Origin: Caulobacteraceae bacterium UBA3198
GTDB lineage: Bacteria > Pseudomonadota > Alphaproteobacteria > Caulobacterales > Caulobacteraceae
Assembly: GCA_002363865.1 (NCBI GenBank)
Contig: DEWY01000006.1
Span: forward strand, 496,001 to 560,000
Direction: 5' to 3'
Length of the DNA: 64,000 nucleotides
Below the pieces are notes generated by a model. That model worked only from the letters and a program-made list of their open reading frames with translations. It searched no databases and was not told where the DNA came from. Position numbers and translations under genes: made by a program. Every line of letters begins with the position of its first letter. Within the stretch, counting starts at the first letter, position 1. Shown one piece after another: positions 26,180 to 34,389 of the stretch.

Positions 26180-26214
26180 AGGGCGGCCCAGGGAGACCTG
26201 GGCCGCCCTTTTCC
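26180..26214 (+). terminator. Rho-independent terminator after mdh
   Basis: A perfect 12-bp stem GGGCGGCCCAGG (26181-26192) with CCTGGGCCGCCC (26197-26208), loop GAGA, followed by TTTTCC. It lies 40 bp after the mdh stop and just before the end of the convergent LprI-like gene. It implies that mdh is not co-transcribed with the suc genes. Confidence 0.92.
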
Positions 26215-26221
26215 TTGCGGC

Positions 26222-26959
26222 TCACCAGGACGGCGGCCAGCCCGGTTGTTCCGGCGGCGCGAGATCGGCCAGGGCCTGAAGCTCGACGATGCGAGCCGCA
26301 TAGACCTCAGCCACGGCGCCCGGCGCGTCCCGGGCGGCGTCCTCCCTGGCCCGCAGCCAGCGACGTTGCTGCCGCTCCAGCCGCCAGTCAGGGACCCCGG
26401 CGGCCAGGGCCTGGTCGTAGGCGGCGGCCAGATCCTGGTCGGCCTGCGCCAGGGCCGGATCGGCGCAGACCACCCGTTCGGCCGGTGTGCGGGCCCGTCG
26501 GCAGTCGAAGGTGGCCGGCGCAACCATGCTGGCGGGCCGCCGGAGGGCCTCTTCGGTCCAGGGCGGCGCCTCGGGAGCGCGGGGCGCCTGGGCGAGATCG
26601 GGGTCCGGCCGCGGCGGGGGGGCCGGCGGCGGATTGTGCGGGGCGGCCTTGGCCATCGCCTCGGGCAGCACCTCGAGAGGTGTTCCAGGCGCAGGCGCCG
26701 GAGGCGGTTGCTGTCGGGCGGCCACCTGGATGTCGAGGGTTTCGGCGCCGGGGGCGGCCATGTCTGGCGGCTCGCCCGGCAGGGCCAGACCGAGGGCCAG
26801 CGCGCCCACCAGGGCCAGTCCCCCGCCCACGGCGATCCACAGGGCCCGCGGTCTGGTCCGCTTCGGCGTCGGCTCGGTCGGCTGCAGGCGCAGGGTGTCA
26901 TCCTGCGACGCGGGGCCCTCAGGCTGTGAGGTGTCGGGGTCTGGGGTGTCGAGGTTCAT
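26222..26959 (-). CDS. Membrane-anchored LprI-like (DUF1311) protein
   Basis: A 245-residue protein. A polar cytoplasmic N-terminus of about 38 residues is followed by one membrane helix (ALWIAVGGGLALVGALALGLAL), a Pro/Ala-rich periplasmic spacer (about 65-145) and a C-terminal LprI-type domain: FDCRRARTPAERVVCADPALAQADQDLAAAYDQAL, with the two expected cysteines and a helix containing RQQRRWLRAREDA. This domain occurs in lysozyme inhibitors, but many members have other, unknown roles. It is divergent from the acetyltransferase at 27053. Confidence 0.8.
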   Translation of the reverse strand: MNLDTPDPDTSQPEGPASQDDTLRLQPTEPTPKRTRPRALWIAVGGGLALVGALALGLALPGEPPDMAAPGAETLDIQVAARQQPPPAPAPGTPLEVLPEAMAKAAPHNPPPAPPPRPDPDLAQAPRAPEAPPWTEEALRRPASMVAPATFDCRRARTPAERVVCADPALAQADQDLAAAYDQALAAGVPDWRLERQQRRWLRAREDAARDAPGAVAEVYAARIVELQALADLAPPEQPGWPPSW

Positions 26960-27052
26960 CGGCGGGCGGCTTATGATCTGGCGAGCGGGTATCGACAAGG
27001 CTGGGCGCTTACGCCTGAATTGCGGCTGAACGATGCGACCGGGGGGAGGCTC

Positions 27053-27625
27053 ATGAGCGGGAACACCATGGCGACGGGTCAGGCGCCGGGGCCGACCCTT
27101 GAAACCGAGCGGCTGATCCTGCGTCCGCCGGCCATGACCGATTTCGAGGCCTGGTGCGCCTTTTCCGAGGATGAAGAGGCCGCGCGATACATCGGCGGGC
27201 CTATGACTCCGGCCCAGGTCTGGCGCTCGATGATGACCATCGCCGGCGCCTGGTCCATGGAGGGCTTTTCCATGTTCTCGGTGATCGAGAAGGAGAGCGG
27301 CCGGTGGATCGGCCGGCTGGGCCCGTGGCGCCCGCACGGTTGGCCCGGCACAGAGGTCGGCTGGGGGATCATCCGCGACTGCTGGGGCCGGGGCTACGCC
27401 ACCGAAGGGGCGACCGCCGCCATGGACTTCGCCTTCGACCAGCTGGGCTGGGACGAGGTGATCCACACCATTGAGCCGGCCAACGCCAACTCGCAGGCGG
27501 TGGCGCAACGGCTGGGATCGGCGGTCCTTCGCCAGGCCCATTTGCCGGTCCCGATGGATGTCGCGGTCGACGTCTGGGGTCAGAGCCGCGCGGCCTGGCG
27601 GGCCCGGCGCGCGCCGTCCGGCTAG
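27053..27625 (+). CDS. GNAT family N-acetyltransferase (RimJ/RimL type)
   Basis: A 190-residue acetyltransferase of the Acetyltransf_3 group. The family start LETERLILRPPAMTDFEAWCAF and the acetyl-CoA site region GWGIIRDCWGRGYATEGATAAMDFAF (R/Q-x-x-G-x-G/A) are clear, followed by NANSQAVAQRLG. The ATG at 27053 is preceded by a strong GGGGGGAGG ribosome site, so the start 11 codons upstream was not used. Its TAG stop shares the CTAG with the stop of the convergent LytTR gene. Confidence 0.9.
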   Translation: MSGNTMATGQAPGPTLETERLILRPPAMTDFEAWCAFSEDEEAARYIGGPMTPAQVWRSMMTIAGAWSMEGFSMFSVIEKESGRWIGRLGPWRPHGWPGTEVGWGIIRDCWGRGYATEGATAAMDFAFDQLGWDEVIHTIEPANANSQAVAQRLGSAVLRQAHLPVPMDVAVDVWGQSRAAWRARRAPSG

Positions 27626-28461
27626 TACCAGCCCGCCTCACGCAGCAGGCGGGAATAGGTGCGGCTGACAGGGACCTCGATCCCGCCCTTCAGGGTCAGG
27701 ACGGCGCGGCCGTCGCCCCGGCGGACATCCTCGACCGCGGCCCGGGCCACCCACCAGGACCGGTGGACCTGGGCGCCTTCCAGCCCCTGCAGCTCGTCGA
27801 CCGCATCCCCCAGGCGCATGAGGATCAGGTCCTGGCCCTTGGAGGTGTGCAGGCGCAGATAGTGGTCTTCGGCCGCGATGGCGTGGAGGTCGGCCGCGCG
27901 CAGGCGCGGCGGCAATCGCTCCAGGAACCGGACCGGCTTGGCGGGGGGCGGCGCGGCGCGGAGCCGCCGCATCGCCTGCCGGCGGCTTTCCACCAGGGTG
28001 TTCAGCGCCGTCATGGCCAGGGACAGGACGAAGACGCTGCCGAACAGATAGGGCAGGCCCCGCCAGGGAATCTGATGGCCGAACACCAGCCAGGTCGCTG
28101 TCCAGACCATGCCGGTGAACGGCAAGGCCATGGCCAAGGCGGCCCACAGACATTTGAGCCACATATCTCGAGGCGGAACGTCCTCGTCCCCATGATCGGG
28201 AAAGAAGGCCCGGGCGATGAACCCGCCCCACAGGGCCCCGACGCCCATCATCGGCATCCAGTAGGCCAGTCGCTCAGCCAGGGAGGTGTCTTCGTCAGCG
28301 AAGGCCCCCGAAAGGGCCAGGAAGCCGCCCACCGCCAGGGCCAGACCCAGACCCCGCAGCCAGCCGGCCCGGTCCTCGTAGGGCCCGAAGGTCAGGGGGC
28401 GCCCTGCCGTCGACGTTTCGTCGGCGGCGGGGGGCGGCGTTTCACGACGGCCGGGCGTCAT
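27622..28461 (-). CDS. Membrane-bound LytTR-domain regulator
   Basis: A 279-residue protein. Four membrane helices span about residues 35-155, and the C-terminal 100 residues form a LytTR DNA-binding domain (AADLHAIAAEDHYLRLHTSKGQDLILMRLGDAVDELQG, then QVHRSWWVARAAV). This design, a sensor in the membrane joined to LytTR without a response-regulator receiver, is found in small systems that control neighbouring membrane proteins. The DUF2306 gene lies divergently 87 bp away and is the natural candidate target. An alternative start is eight codons upstream. Confidence 0.87.
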   Translation of the reverse strand: MTPGRRETPPPAADETSTAGRPLTFGPYEDRAGWLRGLGLALAVGGFLALSGAFADEDTSLAERLAYWMPMMGVGALWGGFIARAFFPDHGDEDVPPRDMWLKCLWAALAMALPFTGMVWTATWLVFGHQIPWRGLPYLFGSVFVLSLAMTALNTLVESRRQAMRRLRAAPPPAKPVRFLERLPPRLRAADLHAIAAEDHYLRLHTSKGQDLILMRLGDAVDELQGLEGAQVHRSWWVARAAVEDVRRGDGRAVLTLKGGIEVPVSRTYSRLLREAGWY

Positions 28462-28547
28462 TCCACGAAACCTCGCTGGTCGCACGCACGTCCCAACCCT
28501 TGTCTCCGCTCAGATCGCGGCGCCGCCGCAATGGAAGGAGATACCCC

Positions 28548-29111
28548 ATGTCGCTCGCCCCGCAAGACAGCCAGTCCCGCCTGAGCCCCCTGAAGACCAT
28601 GACCTTCGGCCGAGGCTTCGCCCTGAGCCTGGGGGTGGTGCTGGTCATCCTGGCCGGCGCCATGTGGGGGATCTGGCCGGCGATCGGACGGGAGCTGGCC
28701 GCCGCCCGGCCCCACGCCCCGGACTTCGCCGTTCTGGCCGGCCTGTCGCCGGTCATCAGGATTCACCTCTATACCGCCCTGGCCGCCCTGGTCCTCGGCG
28801 CAGCGCTCATGACGGCGCGCAAGGGGCGGACCTTCCATCGGACGGCGGGCTGGGTGTGGGTGGCGCTGGTCATGACCACGGCGCTCTCCACCCTGTTCAT
28901 CACCAGCCTGAACCATGGCCGCTGGTCGCTGATCCATCTCTTCACCGGCTGGACCCTGATCATCCTGCCGCTGGCGGTGATCTGGGCGAAGCGCCGCGAC
29001 GTGGCCCGCCACAGACGCGCGATGATGGGCCTGTTCTATGGCGCCTTTGCGATCAATCTGATCATCGCCTTCATTCCCGGCCGCACCATGTGGGACCTAT
29101 TCTTTGGCTGA
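28548..29111 (+). CDS. DUF2306-like membrane protein
   Basis: A 187-residue protein with four or five membrane helices. The segment IRIHLYTALAALVLGAALMTARKGRTFHRTAGWVWV, with conserved His residues and the RKGRTFHRTAGW motif, together with MGLFYGAFAINLIIAF resembles DUF2306 proteins. Function is unknown. A GGAAGGAG ribosome site lies 7 bases upstream. It is divergent from the membrane LytTR regulator, which may control it. Confidence 0.75.
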   Translation: MSLAPQDSQSRLSPLKTMTFGRGFALSLGVVLVILAGAMWGIWPAIGRELAAARPHAPDFAVLAGLSPVIRIHLYTALAALVLGAALMTARKGRTFHRTAGWVWVALVMTTALSTLFITSLNHGRWSLIHLFTGWTLIILPLAVIWAKRRDVARHRRAMMGLFYGAFAINLIIAFIPGRTMWDLFFG

Positions 29112-29156
29112 GGCGCCCATGTCACTTTGGTTGGGGTGTGACGTCGGGTTAGCGGG

Positions 29157-29185
29157 TTGCCACGCTCGGAGGCGGCGCCTATAAG
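29157..29185 (+). promoter_or_regulatory. Possible promoter of the suc operon
   Basis: TTGCCA (29157-29162) and TATAAG (29180-29185) are spaced by exactly 17 bp, 54 bp before the sucC start. It is the best sigma-70-like pair in the gap after the DUF2306 gene. Since mdh is terminated separately, the suc genes need a promoter here. Confidence 0.45.
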
Positions 29186-29238
29186 CCCGAGAACTCGCCG
29201 GTCCGGGCGAGACGATTTTAGCGACAAATCGCAGCCTC

Positions 29239-30438
29239 ATGAACATCCACGAGCATCAAGCCAAAGCCGTCCTCGCAGAGTTCGGCGTGGCGGTCCCGCG
29301 CGGCTTCGCCGCCCACACCGTCGAAGAGGCCGCCCAGGCCGCCGCGAAGCTGGGAGGCCCGGTCTGGGTCGTCAAATCCCAGATCCACGCCGGCGGACGC
29401 GGCAAGGGCCGCTTCGAGGGCCTCGGTCCCGACGCCAAGGGCGGGGTCCGGGTGGTCAAGTCCGCCGACGAGGTGAAGACCAACGCCCAGGAGATGCTCG
29501 GCCGCGTCCTGGTGACGCACCAGACGGGCCCCAAGGGCAAGCAGGTCAACCGCCTCTATATCGAGGAAGGCGCGGCCATCGCCCGGGAGCTCTACCTCTC
29601 CCTGCTGGTCGACCGCGATACCAGCCGCGTCTCGGTGGTCGCCTCCACCGAAGGCGGCATGGACATCGAAGAGGTCGCCGCCTCGACCCCTGAAAAGATC
29701 ATCAGCTTCTCCATCGATCCGGCCACCGGCGTCTTCCCGCACCACGGGCGGAACCTGGCCAAGTCGCTGGGCCTGACCGGCGGTCTGGCCAAGGAAGCCG
29801 CCACCCTGCTCGGCCAGCTCTATGCGGCGTTCCTCGCCAAGGACATGGAGATGCTCGAGATCAACCCGCTGATCGTCACCGCCGACGATCACCTGCGGGT
29901 GCTGGACGCCAAGGTCAGCTTCGACGGCAACGCCCTTTATCGCCATCCCGACATCGTCGAGCTGCGCGACACCAGCGAAGAGGACGACAAGGAAATCGAG
30001 GCGTCCAAGTACGACCTCTCCTACATCGCCCTGGATGGTGAAATCGGCTGCATGGTCAATGGCGCGGGCCTGGCCATGGCGACCATGGACATCATCAAGC
30101 TCTATGGCGCAGAGCCCGCCAACTTCCTCGACGTGGGCGGCGGCGCCACCAAGGAGAAGGTCATCGCGGCCTTCAAGATCATCACCGCCGATCCCAGCGT
30201 GAAGGGGATCCTGGTCAACATCTTCGGCGGCATCATGCGCTGCGACATCATCGCCGAGGGCGTGGTCGAAGCCGTGAAGGAAGTCGGCCTGCAGGTGCCC
30301 CTGGTGGTTCGCCTGGAAGGCACCAACGTCGAGCTCGGCAAGCAGATCATCGCCGAGAGCGGCCTGAACGTCGTGTCCGCCAATGATCTGTCGGACGGCG
30401 CTGAAAAGATCGTCAAGGCCGTTCGGGGAGCCGCTTAA
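29239..30438 (+). CDS. sucC: Succinyl-CoA synthetase, beta subunit
   Basis: A 399-residue SucC. It forms the ATP-grasp half of succinyl-CoA synthetase, which makes ATP or GTP from succinyl-CoA. The start MNIHEHQAKAVLAEFGV, the nucleotide-binding QIHAGGRGKGRFEG, the metal-site EINPLIV and the NIFGGIMRCDIIA power-helix region are all canonical. Its TAA shares one base with the sucD ATG (TAATG), so the two subunits are coupled for equal production. Confidence 0.98.
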   Translation: MNIHEHQAKAVLAEFGVAVPRGFAAHTVEEAAQAAAKLGGPVWVVKSQIHAGGRGKGRFEGLGPDAKGGVRVVKSADEVKTNAQEMLGRVLVTHQTGPKGKQVNRLYIEEGAAIARELYLSLLVDRDTSRVSVVASTEGGMDIEEVAASTPEKIISFSIDPATGVFPHHGRNLAKSLGLTGGLAKEAATLLGQLYAAFLAKDMEMLEINPLIVTADDHLRVLDAKVSFDGNALYRHPDIVELRDTSEEDDKEIEASKYDLSYIALDGEIGCMVNGAGLAMATMDIIKLYGAEPANFLDVGGGATKEKVIAAFKIITADPSVKGILVNIFGGIMRCDIIAEGVVEAVKEVGLQVPLVVRLEGTNVELGKQIIAESGLNVVSANDLSDGAEKIVKAVRGAA

Positions 30439-31316
30439 TGTCCATCCTCATCGGAAAAGAAACCCGCGTCATCTGCCAGGGCATCACCGGCAGCCAGGGC
30501 ACCTTCCACTCGGAACAGGCCATCGCCTACGGCACCAAGATGGTCGGCGGCGTCACGCCCGGTAAGGGCGGCACGACCCATATCGGCCTGCCGGTGTTCG
30601 ACACCGTCAGCGAAGCGGTCAACCAGACCGGCGCCGAGGCCAGCGTGATCTACGTCCCGCCGCCGTTCGCCGCGGACTCGATCCTCGAGGCCATCCAGGC
30701 CGAGATCCCCCTGATCATCTGCATCACCGAGGGCATCCCGGTGGCCGACATGGTCAAGGTCAAGCGCGCCCTCTCGGGCTCCAAGTCCCGCCTGATCGGC
30801 CCCAACTGCCCGGGCGTCCTGACCCCGGACGAGTGCAAGATCGGCATCATGCCGGGAAATATCTTCAAGCGCGGCTCGGTGGGTGTTGTCTCCCGCTCCG
30901 GCACGCTTACCTACGAAGCTGTGTTTCAGACCACCCAGGTGGGCTTGGGCCAGACCACGGCTGTCGGCATCGGCGGCGACCCGGTCAAGGGCACCGAGTT
31001 CATCGACGTGCTTCAGATGTTCCTCGACGACGACGAGACTGAGTCGATTATCATGATCGGCGAAATCGGCGGCGCAGCCGAGGAAGCGGCGGCGGAATTC
31101 ATCAAGAATTCACCGAAGAAGAAGCCTATGGTCGGATTCATCGCGGGACGCACCGCCCCCCCCGGGCGGCGGATGGGTCACGCGGGCGCAATCATTTCGG
31201 GCGGCAAGGGCGGCGCCGAGGACAAGATCGCGGCGATGGAAGATGCGGGCATCCGCGTCTCGCCCTCTCCGGCGAAACTCGGCGAAACCCTGCTCCAGGT
31301 GCTCAAGGGCGCCTGA
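30438..31316 (+). CDS. sucD: Succinyl-CoA synthetase, alpha subunit
   Basis: A 292-residue SucD. It binds CoA and carries the phosphorylated histidine, His248, in MGHAGAIISGGKGGAEDK. The CoA-binding Rossmann part has GITGSQGTFHSEQAI, and the middle holds IGPNCPGVLTPDECKIGIMP. It is coupled to sucC by the overlapping TAATG. A 75-bp gap with an inverted repeat separates it from sucA. Confidence 0.98.
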   Translation: MSILIGKETRVICQGITGSQGTFHSEQAIAYGTKMVGGVTPGKGGTTHIGLPVFDTVSEAVNQTGAEASVIYVPPPFAADSILEAIQAEIPLIICITEGIPVADMVKVKRALSGSKSRLIGPNCPGVLTPDECKIGIMPGNIFKRGSVGVVSRSGTLTYEAVFQTTQVGLGQTTAVGIGGDPVKGTEFIDVLQMFLDDDETESIIMIGEIGGAAEEAAAEFIKNSPKKKPMVGFIAGRTAPPGRRMGHAGAIISGGKGGAEDKIAAMEDAGIRVSPSPAKLGETLLQVLKGA

Positions 31317-31333
31317 CACAATCAAGCGTATGG

Positions 31334-31376
31334 CGGTCCGCCGTCGGCTCCTCTCACCAAGAAGCTTCGCGGACCG
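31334..31376 (+). promoter_or_regulatory. Inverted repeat between sucD and sucA
   Basis: CGGTCCGC (31334-31341) is perfectly complementary to GCGGACCG (31369-31376), with 27 nt between. It occupies most of the sucD-sucA gap and ends 15 bp before the sucA ATG. No T-run follows, so it is not a normal terminator. It could affect processing or stability of the mRNA between the sucCD and sucAB parts. Confidence 0.45.
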
Positions 31377-31391
31377 TCTGGAAGCGGAAGC

Positions 31392-34343
31392 ATGGCGGAC
31401 GACGCAGGTCTGATTAACGAGGTGCTCGCCGAGACCTCGTTCCTCTATGGCGGCAATGGAGCCTTCGTAGAAGATCTCTACGCCCGGTGGGCGGAGAACC
31501 CCGGCTCGGTGGAGCCCTCGTGGCGGGCCTTCTTCGCCTCGCTCCATGAGCGGGCCGAGGAGATCAAGGCGGCCGCGGCGAGGCCCGGCTGGGTCAGGCC
31601 TGATGCGCCCGCTGCGCGGCCCGACTGGCTCTCTGCCCTGGACGGCCTCTGGCCTGCGGTGGAAGCCAAGCTTGAAAAGAAGGTGGCCGAGCGCACCCCG
31701 GCCGCCTCCACCGACACGGTCCGCGCCGCCACCCTGGATTCCCTCCGCGCCATCATGATGATCCGGGCCTACCGGATGCGCGGGCACCTGCGGGCCAATC
31801 TCGATCCCCTGGGCATCGCCATCGTGCCCGGCGACGCCAGCGAACTGGACCCGGCCTCCTATGGGTTCACGGAGGCCGATTACGACCGGCCGATCTTCCT
31901 CGACTATGTGCTTGGCCTGGAGACCTCCACGGTCCGCGAGATCCTCGACATCCTGCGCCGCACCTACTGCGGCGATGTCGGCGTGCAGTACATGCACATC
32001 TCCGATCCGATCCAGAAGGCCTGGATGCAGGAGCGGATCGAGGGCCGCGACAAGGAGATCGATTTCACCGAGAAGGGCAAGATCGCCATTCTCAAGAAGC
32101 TGATCGAGGCCGAGGGCTTCGAACGGTTCCTGCACCGCCGCTTCCCCGGCACCAAGCGCTTCGGCCTGGACGGCGGCGAGGCCATGGTTCCGGCCCTGGA
32201 GCAGATCATCAAGCGCGGCGGCGCCCTGGGCGTCCGCGACATCGTGCTGGGCATGCCCCACCGCGGCCGCCTGAACGTCCTGGCCGCGGTGATGGGCAAG
32301 CCCTATCGCGTCATCTTCCACGAATTCCAGGGCGGCTCGTCCCTGCCCACCGACATCGAGGGCTCCGGCGACGTCAAATACCACCTGGGCGCCTCGTCGG
32401 ACCGCAGCTTCGACGGCAACTCCGTCCACCTGTCCCTGACGGCCAATCCCAGTCACCTGGAGATCGTCAATCCGGTGGTGATCGGCAAGGCCCGCGCCAA
32501 GCAGGCCTTCACCCTGCGTGAAAACCCCGACGCCGGCCGCAGCCACGTACTGCCCCTGCTGCTGCACGGGGACGCGGCCTTCGCCGGCCAGGGCGTGGTG
32601 GCCGAGTGCTTCGCCCTGTCGGGCCTCAAGGGCTATGGGGTGGGCGGCTCGATCCACTTCATCGTCAACAACCAGATCGGCTTCACCACCAGCCCGAAGA
32701 ACAGCCGGTCTTCGCCCTATCCGTCGGACGTCGCCCTGATGGTCGAGGCGCCGATCTTCCACGTGAACGGGGACGACCCCGAGGCCGTGGTCTTCGCCGC
32801 CAAGGTGGCCACCGAGTTCCGCCAGCAGTTCGGCAAGGACGTGGTCATCGACATGTTCTGCTACCGGCGGTTCGGTCACAACGAGGGGGACGACCCCACG
32901 ATGACCCAGCCCCTGATGTACGCCAAGATCAAGGGCCACCCGTCCACCCGCGAGATCTACACCCAGCGTCTGATCGACGAGAAGGTCGTGACCGCTGAGG
33001 AGGTGGACGGCTGGATCGCCGAGTTCGCCGACTTCCTGGATAAGGAGTTCGACGCCGGCAAGGAGTACAAGGCCAACAAGGCCGACTGGCTGGACGGCAA
33101 GTGGTCGGGCCTGACCCTGCCCACCACCGAGGATCGCCGCGGCGACACCGCCGTCCCCCTGCAGAAGCTGCTGGACCTCGGCCGCAAGATCACCGCGGCG
33201 CCGGAGCGTATCGCCGTCCACAAGACCGTCGCCCGGGTTCTCCAGACCCGCCGCGAGGCCATCGAGAGCGGCGAGGGCCTGGACTGGGCCACCGCCGAGC
33301 ACCTGGCCTTCGCCGCCCTGCTCGACGAGGGCTATCCGGTCCGCCTGTCGGGCCAGGACAGCGTGCGCGGCACCTTCACCCAGCGCCATTCGGCCCTGAT
33401 CGACCAGAAGACCGAAGACGCCTACTTCCCCCTGCGCAACCTGTCACCGAACCAGGCCCACTTCGAGGTTCTGGACTCCGCCCTGTCGGAAGAGGCGGTG
33501 CTGGGCTTCGAATACGGCTTCTCCCTGGCCGAACCCCGGACGCTGACCCTGTGGGAGGCCCAGTTCGGGGACTTCACCAACGGCGCCCAGGTGGTCATCG
33601 ACCAGTTCATCTCGTCGGGCGAACGCAAGTGGCTGCGGATGAGCGGCCTCGTGATGCTGCTGCCCCACGGCTATGAAGGCCAGGGGCCGGAGCACTCGTC
33701 GGCGAGGCTCGAGCGCTTCCTGCAGTCCTGCGCCGAGGACAATATGCAGGTGGCCAACTGCACGACCCCGGCCAACTATTTCCACATTCTGCGCCGCCAG
33801 TTGCTGCGGGAGTTCCGCAAGCCGCTGATCCTGATGACCCCCAAGAGCCTGCTGCGCCACAAGAAGGCCGTCTCTCGGCTCACCGACCTGTCGGAGGGCT
33901 CGTCCTTCCATCGGGTGCTGCTGGACGACGCCGAGCGCGGCGAGAACACCGCCGTCAACCTGGTCCCCGACGAGAAGATCCGCCGGGTGATCCTGTGCTC
34001 GGGCAAGGTCTATTACGATCTGCTGGAGGCCCGGGAGGCCAAGGGCGTCGACGACGTCTACATCCTGCGCCTGGAGCAGTTCTATCCCTGGCCGGTGAAG
34101 TCCCTGTCCAACGAGCTGAAGCGGTTCAAGGACGCCGAGCTGGTCTGGTGTCAGGAAGAGCCGAAGAATATGGGCGGCTGGACCTTCGTCGATCCGTGGC
34201 TGGAGCTGACCCTGGAGCGGCTGGACGTGCAGTCCCGCCGCGCCCGCTATGTGGGCCGCCCGGCCTCGGCCTCGACGGCCGCGGGCCTGATGAGCCGGCA
34301 CCTGGCCGAGCTTGAAACCTTCCTCAACGAAGCCTTCGCCTAG
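31392..34343 (+). CDS. sucA: 2-oxoglutarate dehydrogenase E1 component
   Basis: A 983-residue thiamine-diphosphate E1, which decarboxylates 2-oxoglutarate and passes the succinyl group to SucB. The E2-binding N-terminus (FLYGGNGAFVEDLYARW) is present, then the active-site regions MPHRGRLNVLAAVMGKP, HLSLTANPSHLEIVNPV, and FCYRRFGHNEGDDPTMTQP with the TDP/metal motif. The C-terminal transketolase-like domain has HGYEGQGPEHSSARLERFL. Length is normal for the family. Confidence 0.98.
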   Translation: MADDAGLINEVLAETSFLYGGNGAFVEDLYARWAENPGSVEPSWRAFFASLHERAEEIKAAAARPGWVRPDAPAARPDWLSALDGLWPAVEAKLEKKVAERTPAASTDTVRAATLDSLRAIMMIRAYRMRGHLRANLDPLGIAIVPGDASELDPASYGFTEADYDRPIFLDYVLGLETSTVREILDILRRTYCGDVGVQYMHISDPIQKAWMQERIEGRDKEIDFTEKGKIAILKKLIEAEGFERFLHRRFPGTKRFGLDGGEAMVPALEQIIKRGGALGVRDIVLGMPHRGRLNVLAAVMGKPYRVIFHEFQGGSSLPTDIEGSGDVKYHLGASSDRSFDGNSVHLSLTANPSHLEIVNPVVIGKARAKQAFTLRENPDAGRSHVLPLLLHGDAAFAGQGVVAECFALSGLKGYGVGGSIHFIVNNQIGFTTSPKNSRSSPYPSDVALMVEAPIFHVNGDDPEAVVFAAKVATEFRQQFGKDVVIDMFCYRRFGHNEGDDPTMTQPLMYAKIKGHPSTREIYTQRLIDEKVVTAEEVDGWIAEFADFLDKEFDAGKEYKANKADWLDGKWSGLTLPTTEDRRGDTAVPLQKLLDLGRKITAAPERIAVHKTVARVLQTRREAIESGEGLDWATAEHLAFAALLDEGYPVRLSGQDSVRGTFTQRHSALIDQKTEDAYFPLRNLSPNQAHFEVLDSALSEEAVLGFEYGFSLAEPRTLTLWEAQFGDFTNGAQVVIDQFISSGERKWLRMSGLVMLLPHGYEGQGPEHSSARLERFLQSCAEDNMQVANCTTPANYFHILRRQLLREFRKPLILMTPKSLLRHKKAVSRLTDLSEGSSFHRVLLDDAERGENTAVNLVPDEKIRRVILCSGKVYYDLLEAREAKGVDDVYILRLEQFYPWPVKSLSNELKRFKDAELVWCQEEPKNMGGWTFVDPWLELTLERLDVQSRRARYVGRPASASTAAGLMSRHLAELETFLNEAFA

Positions 34344-34389
34344 GGCGTCGTTCCGTCAAAGAACTGAATAAGAACAGGAATCTACCACT

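Noticed and set aside
31110..33389. Very long open frame (over 750 codons) on the minus strand opposite sucA
   Set aside because: It is a mirror of sucA codon structure in GC-rich DNA; the peptide is Gly/His/Leu/Gln-rich with no domain, and sucA is certain.
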